Below, piece after piece: positions 23,606 through 34,076 of a stretch of 64,000 nt of DNA. Where the stretch lies: contig OX411552.1 in NCBI GenBank assembly GCA_948146395.1, forward strand, positions 5,122,284 through 5,186,283, read 5' to 3'. The notes below the pieces were generated by a model that saw only the letters and a list, made by a program, of their open reading frames with translations, was not told where the DNA came from and did no database searches. The stretch is from Fragum whitleyi (lineage: Eukaryota; Mollusca; Bivalvia; Cardiida; Cardiidae). How positions within the stretch are numbered: the stretch's first letter is position 1; each line of letters begins with the position of its first letter. Both the position numbers and the translations under genes were made by a program.

Positions 23606-24470
23606 TCCCTTAAAGCTCGCTTGAGCACGTGCTGCAGGGGAGCTTATAGGGTCCCTCAGGATCCGTCCTCAGTCATGGGTCGTCCTTCGTTAACAAATTC
23701 TTTTGACATTTCCCTTTAAACCAAGTTCTCTCAAAGTCGATTTTGGCAAAACAGGGGAGAAAGCTTTATCTTGAATTTTGATTAAGCCCTATTTATCAGC
23801 GTGGCAGGGCGGGTCTTTCTTCATTCAAAAGGTCACGGGTTCGATCACACACGGCGACACACATCTATGTCAACCAAGGACTGATAATCGTAGTCCTATG
23901 TGTGGTAGCTTGAGGCTAGGATAGGATGTAATGGTATGGAAAATATCAGAAATGTCGTTGTTATATGCTCCAGCTGTCGCGATACGACATAAATTGTTAA
24001 AACGGCATAAAAACCCTTTCAAATAAACCTATTACACAGGACCCATTTTAAGAACAAAACTTGTGACTTTCTCTTTACTTTGTTTCCCCGAATGTGTGCG
24101 TGACAGTAAGGTCTTTTTGACATCGAATTCATTAAGCTTATTTTCAAAAAATCAGTGGGCCATTTAAAACAGCTCTGACGGAAAATGGGTTACTCTTCTC
24201 AAACCTTGTCAATTAATTTTTGATTGACCCAGATTATTAGGCGTGGCAGGGAGGGTATTTTTTGAACTTTTAAAATTAAAAGCATCTTTACACCAAATCA
24301 GTGGGCTTATTTCAACCAAACTTGGCAAGCCATGACTGTAACCTTTCTTTTGACCCCTTCCCCCAAACATTTGTGTGGGAGTGTGGGCCAAGTTATTTAT
24401 GTGAGAGATAAAGGGGCCTTTCTGTTTTTTTTTTTTTTTTTTTTTTAATTTTGTCATCAATAGTACCAAT
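23606..24470 (-). mobile_element. Degenerate pearl/HINE-like element interrupted by a SINE
   Basis: Starts GCTCGCTTGAGCACGTGCTG, close to the microsatellite-side end of family P1, with GGATCCGTCCTCAGTC just after. Core-repeat words (CAGTGGGCTTATTTCAACC, AACTTGGCAAGCCATGAC) recur later. A SINE lies at 23820-24005 and a poly-T run at 24426-24446. Confidence 0.45.
23820..24005 (+). mobile_element. tRNA-derived SINE
   Basis: B box CGGGTTCGATCACACACGGCG, then a body with CCTATGTGTGGTAGCTTGAG, GGATAGGATGTAATGG and GTTAAAACGGCATAAAAACC, matching the family at 18121-18384. The 5' half of the tRNA-like head is lost. Confidence 0.5.
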
Positions 24471-24477
24471 TTTTACC

Positions 24478-25165
24478 CCTACTGGCCGCAGGCCAGCGAG
24501 CTATTGTCATGGCGATGTGTCCGTCGTGCGTCCGTGCGTGTGAGCGAGCGTTCGTAAACATTTCTTTTAATATCTTCTCGTCCTAAACCAATAAGCGGTT
24601 TTTGACACTTGGCAGAAATATTCCTTAAGTAACCCTCTTTTAAAGTTGTTTAAGAAATTTGGATTGACTCCCAAATACAGGCGTGGAAGGGCAAGGCAAA
24701 TTTTCAGAGTAAAATCTTTTTAAATCTGCTCCTCCCAAACCATTGGCCTGATTTCAATGAAACTTGGCATGCATGAACCTTGGGTAACTGTCTTCTTAAA
24801 TTGTCCAATAACTCTTGATTGACCCTCGAAAATGGGCTTTGCAGAGCGGGGCTAATTTTCACTATGAAAACTTTCAAAATCTTCTCCTCAAAAAAAAAAA
24901 AAAAAAAAAAAAAATGCCAGATTTCAATGAAACTTGACTTGAATGATCCTTGGGTGATCCTCTTCTGAAGTTGTTTTAGAAATTTGGATTGACCTCGAAA
25001 TATGTTGGTGCTAGGGCGGGGCTAATTTTTACTATAAAATCTTTTAAGATTTTCTCTTTCCAAATCATTTGCCAGATTTCAATGAAACTTCGCATGAAAT
25101 TGTTCCTTTGGTAAGTCTTCTTGAAGAATTTTGATTTTCCCATTTATGGGTGTCCTGGCTGGGAA
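24478..25165 (+). mobile_element. Pearl/HINE-like element, family P2, copy 1
   Basis: Begins with the hairpin CTGGCCGCAGGCCAG then CGAGCTATTGTCATGGCG and a GTCCGTCGTGCGTCC stretch. About four core repeats of roughly 155-165 bp follow, each with CTTCTC..CCAAACC, GATTTCAATGAAACTTGGCA, AAAGTTGTT..AGAAATTTGG and GGCGTGG..GGGC. Non-coding. Confidence 0.7.
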
Positions 25166-25173
25166 TTTTGTTA

Positions 25174-26425
25174 AACAAGAGTGCCATAGTGGCCCTAAAT
25201 CGCTCACCTGAGTTAACAGTCTTAAGATCTGACCTCTTAACCTAGTTTTCAATCACACTTGACCCAAATTTCGAACCAGACAGATTTTATAAGAAAAATT
25301 CAATCTGACAAATTCTCAGGATGATTGGGCAAAAATTATGGCCTCTAGAGTGTCTGCAAGGATTTTCTTAGATTTGACCTTGTGACCTCATTTTTCACCG
25401 AACTTGATCCAAGTTCATCAAGACAGTAATTCTGGCCAAGTTTCAAGTTGATTGAGCAAAAATATGGCTTAAAGAGTGTCTACAAGGTTTTCAAAAATCA
25501 GACCCTGTTATCTCAATTTTGATCCCATATGACCCAAATTTAAAGTTCACCTAGACTTCATCGAGACAATCAGTCTGACCAATTTTCAAGTTGATGGAGC
25601 CAAAAATATGGCTTTTAGAGTGTCTTAAAGGTTTATCTAAGATTTGACCCCATTACCTCATTTTTGACACCACTTGACCCGATTTCCGACTTGACCGAGA
25701 TTCCATCAAGACAAATCATTCTGATCAATTTCCAGGATGATTGAGTTTAAAACAAAGTTCTTAGAGTATCTACAAGGTTAATCTAATATTTGACCCCTCT
25801 ACCTCATTTCTGACCCCACTTATCCCAATTTTTAACTCATCTGAGATTTCATCAGTACAACCATTCTGACCAATTTTCAGGTTGATTGAGCAAATAATAT
25901 GGCTTCTAGAGTGTCTTCTAGGTTTTTCTAATATATGACCGCGTGACCTCTTTTTTGACCCGACTTGACCCGATTTCAAAGTCATCGGAGATTTCACCAA
26001 GACAATCATTCTAACGAATTTCCAGGTTGAATGAGCAAAAAAATTGGCATCTAGAGTGTCTACAAGGTTTCTCTAATATTTGACCCCGTGAGCTCAATAT
26101 TGATCCCACTTGACCGAATTTCGAACTTGTCCGAGATTTTATCGAGACAATCATTCTGACCAATTTCCAGGTTGATTAAGCAGAAAATACGGCTTCTAGA
26201 GTGTCTACAAGGTTTTTCTAAGATTTGACCCCGTGATCATTTTTGACCCTACTCGACCCAGTTTCGAACTTGTCCGAGATTTTATCAAGACAGTCATTCT
26301 AGCCAAATTTCAGGATGATACGTCGAAAAATGTGGCCTCTAGAGTGTCTACAAGGTAAATGTTGACGACGCACGACGCATGACGGACGACGGACATCATG
26401 CGATCACAAAAGCTCACCTTGAGCG
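25174..26425 (+). mobile_element. Pearl/HINE-like element, family P1, copy 2
   Basis: Starts ACAAGAGTGCCATAGTGGCC and TCGCTCACCTGAG. Eight core repeats of about 145 bp follow, marked by TCTAGAGTGTCTACAAGG near 25342, 25468, 25610, 25760, 25903, 26048, 26195 and 26335. It ends with a GACGACGCACGACGCATGAC microsatellite and AAAGCTCACCTTGAGCGCA. Reading frames inside are chance products of the repeat. Confidence 0.75.
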
Positions 26426-26943
26426 CATATATTTTGAAAAACAGATTTCCATATAAGGTTTAGCCTACACTTACTCTCCATCTTTTGGTATTTTTACAAG
26501 TTTCCTTGTAAATTTTAATATCTGACTGAGTTTCTCATATTTGAAAGCTATTGGTGCGACACATGCCCTCTGTTTCCTCTTGTTAAATATTAGACCTTGA
26601 ACTGGGAGCTAGGGACGAAAGAAGAGACGGATAAACTATATATGTTTTTTCTTCGTGGTGTATTAATTATAACAAAAGCCACGTCTCTGTACGAAACTGT
26701 TGCAAGATTGGTCACTAGTTGCATTAAGTTAGCAGGGATATTGTCAATAATTTTTGAAAAAAGAATTCGATAAGAAAAGGGAATTTATAAGGTAAAAAAA
26801 AAGTACTAAAGTTGTTTTAGCGTAGGATCAGTCTATCTGTCATTGGGTGAAAATAAACCTTTATTTTCATGAATGGCATAAGCAATATGTTTGGACAAAT
26901 TTTCTAACAACTCTACAACACACCCTTTAGGTCTTACTTATTA
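26426..26943. other. Non-coding, no gene seen
   Basis: AT-rich, with nothing assignable. Confidence 0.4.
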
Positions 26944-27386
26944 CAGTTAGTTACATCGTGAAATTGACATTTTTCTCAATCAAAACCATTCTTAATCGCC
27001 CAATCAGCGCTCCATGCATTCATTTCAAACACTCACTCAAACCATTCAAAAATGCTCCAAACTCAATGAAAAGCATATAACGACAACTTTGTAAAAAAAA
27101 ATAGCCGGGGAAAATATTTAGGATTTCAATGAAATAATTGAAATTGTAAGCGTATGATAAGATCTAAAAGAAAAAGAACACTATTTATTCAACATATATG
27201 CATTTTTTTAAAGGGAGATAATAAATATCGCTAATTTTGATCATTCTGAACAAGATTTGCCAAATTGGATTACCCCCCCCCCCCCCCATTGAATTCACTC
27301 AAAGGTCGCTCCACAAACTCATTCAATTTCATTCCAAAATCATTCCATAATCATTCATCTTGTCAATTTCACGGTGTTCTTAACTG
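26944..27386 (-). mobile_element. TA-flanked MITE, family M, copy 4
   Basis: 443 bp between TA sites (26942-26943 and 27387-27388). Ends CAGTTAGTTACATCGTG and CACGGTGTTCTTAACTG are inverted repeats. The interior is the reverse complement of copies 1 and 2. A 15-base C run lies near 27275. Confidence 0.85.
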
Positions 27387-27388
27387 TA

Positions 27389-28124
27389 GGCAAGTTCATG
27401 ACATCAGGTGTTTAAAGAACACCATTTTATATATGAGCCTGTGCGTGAGATTTCCATCAATTTCAAATCTGCTCATAGTCAAGACTCTGACTAGCCTGTG
27501 TATCCGCACAGTCTGACCAGAGTCTTCACTTTGTGCTTAGTAGATAGTTAAGGTCTTAAAGTATCTGTAGACAATCAGGTAACTTTATATTAACAGTACG
27601 TGGTAGTCTATACTTCCCAATGTGTGTTCCTCACCAGCATTTCAAATTGTTGGAAATGTCATGCACAGGCTCATATAGTATCAAATAGGGTTATGAACGA
27701 AAGAATATTTTTGGTAGTTTGTATTTCATTCTATAATAATAAATAATAAATCGGAAAAAAACCCTGAAGAAATTCCACTACATGTATTTGATTTCAAATC
27801 CAAATTCAAATCTAAATTGACAGATAACGATTGTAAAAAAAAGGTAAAAAAAATCGAGATCTCATTAAATTCTAATCCTTTTTTCTATCTTTGTGATGGT
27901 ATGCTTTTAGACAAGCTGAAATATTCTCTGTTCTGCGAAATATTATCATTTGAAACGTTATTGTCAAGTGTCAAGGTTAGAATAGACAAGTAAATCATTC
28001 CCATGCCCAAAAAATACTTTTTGGTGATTCAAATTGATTTAAATTCTTGAAACTTATAAGTATCTTTTTGCCTTATCCGAAAAAGGCCGATATATATACA
28101 TGTGTAAACCAATAAGAATATGCA
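27389..28124. other. Non-coding, possible upstream region of the lectin gene
   Basis: AT-rich with the short direct word TTCAAATC repeated around 27790. I could not identify a 5' exon or TATA box for the gene at 28455, although one is expected because that coding region seems to follow a splice acceptor. Confidence 0.35.
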
Positions 28125-28436
28125 TATTTAAAACTATGCAAATATCCATGTGATAACATCTCATATGATTTTTTTATGATATCACGTGTATTTCTTTTAG
28201 AACAACGAAATAATGCGGCAAATTTTCGAAATTTGCATTTCTGTAAGAAAAATCGACGAAAAAAAGGCAAATAGGGGTAATTAGATGGATATAAAACGTA
28301 CTTAGTGTATTGCATGAAAAAAATCTAACTCGGTTGTGGGAATTGATAATTGTCTTGGCAGAGCCTCGACAATGACCAATTCTCCCAACCTCGTTAGATT
28401 TTTTTTCATACAAAATACTAAGAACGTATAATTCAT
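28125..28436 (+). mobile_element. Palindromic non-autonomous element, copy B
   Basis: Same family as 10820-11105 and 51062-51380. Its 3' half (28296-28427) is an imperfect palindrome of 132 bp: ACGTACTTAGTGTATTGCAT and CTAACTCGG face CTCGTTAG and ACTAAGAACGT. It ends about 10 bp before the polypyrimidine tract of the acceptor used by the gene at 28455, so it lies in the presumed 5' intron. Confidence 0.7.
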
Positions 28437-28447
28437 TTCTTTTCCAG
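28437..28447 (+). promoter_or_regulatory. Probable splice acceptor before the lectin-array gene
   Basis: A pyrimidine-rich TTTCTTTTCCAG ends at 28447, eight bases before the ATG at 28455. This suggests a 5' UTR intron whose upstream exon I cannot place. Confidence 0.45.
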
Positions 28448-28454
28448 AAAGGAT

Positions 28455-31400
28455 ATGAATAGGAAAAAACGAAACGAAACGGTGATGTGGGCCGTGTTGC
28501 TTATGCTGCAAGAATTTCAGCTTGTCCTGCTGGCAAATTTACAGGAAATGAAAGCTGATTCTAAAGAAAATCCGAGACATACTGATTTCCTTCATGATAA
28601 AGATAAAGGGACGGTAAAGCGAAATGATGAAAATGACGTGAATATTGTCATTCAGAAGATCATTCAAGTAGGAAATTTATTGAAAAGGAGGGACGACCAA
28701 AACAACACAAAGTTTAAACCTAAATTCGATACCTTTTTTGACAGTACAGATAATGTAATAAATAGTTTTGATTCGTTGTCAAACGAAGGAATGTCGTCAA
28801 CGTCTACAGAAGCACCTAGAGCCGAATGCGATTCAAACGAAGAAAGACAAACAAGAAAAGTGTGGTCGGACAATGAAGGGCTTATGTTGCCTTTATATTT
28901 GTCGTCTGCTTCTCTCTTTTCTTATCTAAAGGGTTGTGATGATATAATGAGAGATCAGGTTGCGAATTTAGTAAACGTGTCAGGACCTGACGAAGCACTT
29001 GAATACATCAGTTATACTGAAGAACTAATGAATGTCGAGTCAGATGACGAAAAGGACGACGACGACGACGGTGATGATGATGATGATGAAGCCGACGACT
29101 CTCCTTTGGATCCGGAAAGTGAAGAAACTAGTCAATTAGACGAAGCAACATATCTCATTTCAAGAAACATTGAATTAACGTCACGACTATCTGATACGTT
29201 TCTGTCTTTAAATGGGTCAGCATTAAAAACGTTTGATGGAATGGACGAAGTGCTTGATGGCACAATAAACCAGTACTTGATAATGACTTCAATGCTCGAA
29301 CAAGAAGGCAAAAGTATAAGAAAAAGATCATTTGACTACAAAAATAAGTCTCACCTTGATATTCAAAAGTTGCAAAAGAGAGCAATTGAAAAATATGCCA
29401 ATTATGAAAGGCAATTAAAACATAGTGAGTTTCAAATGTTCAAAACAAAAATAAACGGAAATAGAAACATGAACTATGATATTGATATGCGTCTGCAGCT
29501 GAGTCATATCCATGGACATAATCATGACTCAAGAAAACGCAGGAAAGCGGGCGGGACAAATAGTTCAAACACAGTGTTTATCAAAAATTCAAAGTATCCT
29601 TGCTACGTACTGACGTTTCAAAGTCAAACACTTTCTTTTACAAAGTTTGACGAACTAGCCGTAACTTCACAACTTTGGGTTCTTTTAAGAAACCGCATTC
29701 AACATTACCAGTCCGGTTTATTTCTATCGCAAATATTGTCAAAAATATCTCCGTTAAATGGAAACCCATATCCACTGTCTCTGATCAAATTAGAAAACAA
29801 TACGATGGAGAATGACCACGGATGCCATATGATAACAAAAAATGATGGCAGTAATGTTATATTTAAACTCTCATGTGATAAGGATCGTGATTTAACAGAA
29901 AAATGGTCATATGTTAGTTTCCAAAATGCGCAGAATAATCTTAAAACAATAGTTTGTATGTTTATTTTACAGAATCCAAAGTCCTGTAGGGTCCTGACGT
30001 ATGGGGAAGGATTACTTAAAATGAATCTTTTAAATAAAGAGAATGTAGAAAGTCAACTATGGTATTGGGATAATGAGTACATACGCAATTCAAAAACAAA
30101 CAAATATCTGTCAGCAAGTTGGATAAATTCGCCACTTGAAGTTAGTGATTTACACGCGATTACAAATCAGCGGTGGACGCTGAATAATGGTTCTCTTAAG
30201 GCTAAGGATATTCAAGAAGACACTTTTTTGGTCTGGAATAATGAGGGCGTAACTCTTGGAACGAAAGACGGATACGAGAAAAGGGATTACAACATACGAC
30301 TTATTACACTTGCAGATTACAATAATTCTTCATGTAACTATGGAAACGAGTACTTTCTGATTAAGCACAATGATTTCCCGTGTTTGGTCCTTTGTACAGA
30401 ACAACAACAAACAGACCCTGCCCTTGCCACAAAACTTCTTGTTACAGGTCTCTCCTTTTGCTCATCAGTTCCCATCGCGCTCTTCTTCCTTATCTTCTTT
30501 CAGCCTTTAAATGCTTTAATCGCCGGTGTATCGATTGGTGCAACTTTTGCAGTTATTGCAGCATTAACAATTCAATTTGCAGACGAGTTTAAAATAAAAT
30601 ACGATGGAGCCTATTTCAGACAATTTAACGAAAACGACCCAGGTATTTGTCTTTGGTATCAATTCGAAGGAGGTTTGAAGAATGCAAAGAATTCAAAATA
30701 TTTGTCTTTAGAAACCGTAGGAGCTGACAATTATAAAACAATAGAGCTGAAAGAGGAATCTGATCAGCGTTTCTTATTCAGAAATAAGGTTATACAAGAC
30801 AGTCAGACACAATGTGAATTATCAGTACAATGGGACGCTGCAGATACAGAGAAATTGAAAGATAAACTTCCAATGACATGCATTGAATCGTTGGACGAGG
30901 GTAGATGGAAAAAAGTGTTGACTTTAGATACAAATAACTTCATTGAGGAGACGTCGTGCTTTTACTTCCTTCGTCAGACTAGTAATAATGGAAATTCTTG
31001 CGGCGTCTTAACAGTTGAAACAATGTCGAACGGAACTAATTTAACGTCAACATTACCATCTTCTTTGAATTTGTCTGAGCAACTGTGGTTCCTTAGGGGA
31101 AATAAATATTTTAACTTAAAATTTGGGAATTCATTGAATATTTCAGAAGTAGAGAAAAACATGAGTCCGCTTGCGTTTACAAATGATGGTGCAGAATCAG
31201 GTTTCATGGCTAGCTGTGAAAAGGAAATGTATTTTCTTAAGTCAAAAAGTAATCCGTGCTTGTTGTTAACACATAAAAACCTTTCAAGTCAGATTAAATC
31301 GGATACAGCAGAATTTGACAAGATAAGTTTTACATTTCAGCTCTGGACTTTTGTGAATGGAGAGATGATAAACATTGCCACCGGTATATCTGAAGGCAGC

Positions 31401-34076
31401 AAAAATATCGATTTGTTTGAAAAGGTAAAGTTTACAGAAGATTTTAGTTCCTACGCATCGGATATATTGTGCCCCTTCTTCATTCAAGAGTTAAAAGAAC
31501 CATGTGGTCTGTTAGCCGCAGATAACAATACTAATGAAATTTTTGCTGGTCCTTTAACAACTGATTTAATTGAAAGTCAGCTATGGTACAAATCAGGAGA
31601 ATCACTAATACACCTTAGAACTGGGAGAACCTTGATACCAATAACTGAGAATAGCCTACTTTTAGGAACATTTGGAATGCTTCCACAGACTGACTTAAGT
31701 TTTCGTGAAAATGATGGAATAATACAAGTTCATGGCACTGCCCGTTCATCTTTCCTTTGGAAAAGAATAAACTCTGTCGTATTATTTGAGGACCCTTCAA
31801 TTATTAATTGCCAAACTTATAACAGAAAGTATTTCTTTATTAAGACCAGAGATGATCCTTGTGTTTTATTGACGTCGGGAGAATTAAACGAATCACCTTA
31901 CTTTGATGTTTTTGAAGAAAATCAGGTTCAAAAGCAATTATGGTATGCTGAATACTCCCGTTTTGTGAATATGGAAACTGGTCTAACTTTTGGTTTTGAT
32001 ACCGATTCAAAAACATACAAAATGAGTGAGAACATGTTTCACGACGACTCACAACATCTTCAAATAATAAATAATGAGGCTGAATTTTCAACAATTGGTA
32101 ACCCAAAACAGGGTTGTATTTTACAAACTATTAAGGACAAAGGAAAATGGAGAATTATTTGTAAAGAAGAAACAAAGAATAAACCTAATTGGGCATTAAT
32201 ACCGTATGATGCATTAGAAGACATTAGTAAATTAATGTGTTTGTACTATATTCGGAGTATGTCTAAACCGTGTGAGTTTTTAACTGGCTATAATAAAGGA
32301 TTCAAACTAAAGATTAGACCAGTTACGGAACGGCTAATTCAAAATCAACTGTTTTATGCTAAGGGAAATTCGATAATTCACCACAAAACCGGTCTGTACC
32401 TCACCTCAGATGAGAATTCAATTTTGCTTTCAGAACGAAATGACTCATTAAATCAGACATGGACAATGTACAAACACCACCTATCATTAAACCACGACCT
32501 TGATCGAGTTTTGTCGTTCGAGAATAAAGATGGAATCGTCACATTAATTATTAAAGATCGCAATTCTTTTGCAATTAATTGGTCAAAAATTCCAGTAACT
32601 TATAATTTTGAAACAGAAGATGTTGAATATTCACACTGCACCACTACCAATGACCTGAGTAATGTAGCAACATTCTTCATCAAAAGTACAACAGAGAAGT
32701 GTGTAGTACTAACCGCCAGAGATTTGGGTGAAGAACCAGTTTTTCTGGCCTATGATGAAGACAAGCATGAGGATCAACTATGGTATTATCACAATGGACA
32801 CATTCTTAACCTCGGAACTGGACTTGCACTTATGGTTCAGGAAGATCAACACGGTCACGATTATGACGTCATGCTGTGGAACAAATATACATTTTCAAAA
32901 GCTCAAAGATTTAATATCAGTCTCTCATCTTCAATAATAGAATGGAAGGAAAAGAATTGCAGTTTGACTTCTTTAAAAGCTGAAACTGGACTAACCATGG
33001 CGTGTACAAGAAGTGAAATTTCTGATTTAAAGATAATTCTATTCGACGAAGACGGTAATTATCATGATAAAATAACGTGCCCTGTCTTCATTAAATCGTT
33101 GAAAACTCCGTGTGAACTTTTGACTGCAGTAACTAATGACCTGAAGATGAGGCCGTTTTCAGGTGATCTGCTCAGTGGTCAACTTTGGTCGTGGAAAGAC
33201 AAACAACTTGTAAATCACAAAACGAATAAATTGTTATGCATTGTTAAAAGGGATGGACATATGTATGTCGAACTTGCAGATAATGTGCCAAGCCATCATA
33301 TATGGGAATGTGGTTGGGTTTATGAAAGAGGTTTTGTGAAATCTATACGTCAACAAGGAAGTGGAGCGGTCGTCATTGGTTTTAAAACTGATGGGGGTTC
33401 TATTGAAGTTCAAAAAATTTCATACGATAGGCATGCAGTTCAGCAATGGGTCTTTGTGAACAAGAACAACGGTATACATTTGGCCACAGAAAATAATTTT
33501 CATTGTAAAGGATATGAGGATCCAACACTATATCTCATTCGAAACGAGTATGATGATTGTCCTGTTCTTAAATCTGTAGGGGAAGATAGGGTGGGTTATA
33601 AAACAGTTGAAGATTCTGGAAAAGGCATTGATAATACAGTATGGTGGACAAAACATGAGAATCACATTTGTAGTGCAGAACTCCAGACGTGCCTCGCAGT
33701 AACAGATTCACATTCGCTCAAATTAGAAACAAAATATGCGTTTGAAAATAGACAAAAATGGTCTTTAGATCACAAATCTATTAGGTATAAGTATGGATCA
33801 CAAAAGATCACATACACGGGGTCTATTATAGCCCTAGCTTCTCACCATAATGATGCTGATAAAAAAACGTGGAAATGGTACTCGAGTGAACAGATTGACA
33901 GTGATCCTAAATATTTAAGATGTTCCCGCTGTTACAACAAAGCTGAAGAAAAAGCTGCAGGAATAATAAGCTACATTCCTATTATAGGCCTATTTTATAA
34001 CATAGCAAGATCAATTGCATATGCTATAAAAACTGTCCTAATGTCGCTCTTGGTGCTCTACTGGACAGCTTGGTAG
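28455..34076 (+). CDS. Giant secreted-type lectin-array protein, N-terminal 1873 aa
   Basis: Hydrophobic residues 10-27 look like a signal peptide; Met11 would give the neater start. Residues 30-365 form a polar, partly acidic propeptide (Asp/Glu run about 195-220) with furin-like RKR (289-291) and RKRR (360-363). From about 370 to 1815 come about eleven modules marked by 'FIK...PC.LLT' then 'QLWY....I.N..TG..L' and a second Q.W, the pattern of R-type (ricin-B) beta-trefoils. Cys anchors fall near 381, 509, 641, 847, 933, 1015, 1134, 1271, 1414, 1551 and 1699. Module 3 has a hydrophobic insert (661-708). A hydrophobic helix begins near 1838. The frame ends at TAG 34074 but the -1 frame continues the protein. 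No intron is seen. It probably binds glycans outside the cell; this is inferred. Confidence 0.85.
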   Translation: MNRKKRNETVMWAVLLMLQEFQLVLLANLQEMKADSKENPRHTDFLHDKDKGTVKRNDENDVNIVIQKIIQVGNLLKRRDDQNNTKFKPKFDTFFDSTDNVINSFDSLSNEGMSSTSTEAPRAECDSNEERQTRKVWSDNEGLMLPLYLSSASLFSYLKGCDDIMRDQVANLVNVSGPDEALEYISYTEELMNVESDDEKDDDDDGDDDDDEADDSPLDPESEETSQLDEATYLISRNIELTSRLSDTFLSLNGSALKTFDGMDEVLDGTINQYLIMTSMLEQEGKSIRKRSFDYKNKSHLDIQKLQKRAIEKYANYERQLKHSEFQMFKTKINGNRNMNYDIDMRLQLSHIHGHNHDSRKRRKAGGTNSSNTVFIKNSKYPCYVLTFQSQTLSFTKFDELAVTSQLWVLLRNRIQHYQSGLFLSQILSKISPLNGNPYPLSLIKLENNTMENDHGCHMITKNDGSNVIFKLSCDKDRDLTEKWSYVSFQNAQNNLKTIVCMFILQNPKSCRVLTYGEGLLKMNLLNKENVESQLWYWDNEYIRNSKTNKYLSASWINSPLEVSDLHAITNQRWTLNNGSLKAKDIQEDTFLVWNNEGVTLGTKDGYEKRDYNIRLITLADYNNSSCNYGNEYFLIKHNDFPCLVLCTEQQQTDPALATKLLVTGLSFCSSVPIALFFLIFFQPLNALIAGVSIGATFAVIAALTIQFADEFKIKYDGAYFRQFNENDPGICLWYQFEGGLKNAKNSKYLSLETVGADNYKTIELKEESDQRFLFRNKVIQDSQTQCELSVQWDAADTEKLKDKLPMTCIESLDEGRWKKVLTLDTNNFIEETSCFYFLRQTSNNGNSCGVLTVETMSNGTNLTSTLPSSLNLSEQLWFLRGNKYFNLKFGNSLNISEVEKNMSPLAFTNDGAESGFMASCEKEMYFLKSKSNPCLLLTHKNLSSQIKSDTAEFDKISFTFQLWTFVNGEMINIATGISEGSKNIDLFEKVKFTEDFSSYASDILCPFFIQELKEPCGLLAADNNTNEIFAGPLTTDLIESQLWYKSGESLIHLRTGRTLIPITENSLLLGTFGMLPQTDLSFRENDGIIQVHGTARSSFLWKRINSVVLFEDPSIINCQTYNRKYFFIKTRDDPCVLLTSGELNESPYFDVFEENQVQKQLWYAEYSRFVNMETGLTFGFDTDSKTYKMSENMFHDDSQHLQIINNEAEFSTIGNPKQGCILQTIKDKGKWRIICKEETKNKPNWALIPYDALEDISKLMCLYYIRSMSKPCEFLTGYNKGFKLKIRPVTERLIQNQLFYAKGNSIIHHKTGLYLTSDENSILLSERNDSLNQTWTMYKHHLSLNHDLDRVLSFENKDGIVTLIIKDRNSFAINWSKIPVTYNFETEDVEYSHCTTTNDLSNVATFFIKSTTEKCVVLTARDLGEEPVFLAYDEDKHEDQLWYYHNGHILNLGTGLALMVQEDQHGHDYDVMLWNKYTFSKAQRFNISLSSSIIEWKEKNCSLTSLKAETGLTMACTRSEISDLKIILFDEDGNYHDKITCPVFIKSLKTPCELLTAVTNDLKMRPFSGDLLSGQLWSWKDKQLVNHKTNKLLCIVKRDGHMYVELADNVPSHHIWECGWVYERGFVKSIRQQGSGAVVIGFKTDGGSIEVQKISYDRHAVQQWVFVNKNNGIHLATENNFHCKGYEDPTLYLIRNEYDDCPVLKSVGEDRVGYKTVEDSGKGIDNTVWWTKHENHICSAELQTCLAVTDSHSLKLETKYAFENRQKWSLDHKSIRYKYGSQKITYTGSIIALASHHNDADKKTWKWYSSEQIDSDPKYLRCSRCYNKAEEKAAGIISYIPIIGLFYNIARSIAYAIKTVLMSLLVLYWTAW

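Noticed and set aside
24209..24469. 86-codon minus-strand frame with a poly-Lys start
   Set aside because: The Lys run is the poly-T tract read backwards, and the rest is pearl-like core repeat.
25342..26350. CRISPR-like regularly spaced repeats
   Set aside because: The regular spacing comes from direct tandem core repeats of about 145 bp in an interspersed eukaryotic element; there are no short identical repeats with unique spacers.
34026..34034. Programmed -1 ribosomal frameshift site
   Set aside because: The sequence in frame is ATA-AAA-ACT, not a canonical slippery heptamer, and I saw no clear downstream pseudoknot. A base lost from the A run is simpler.
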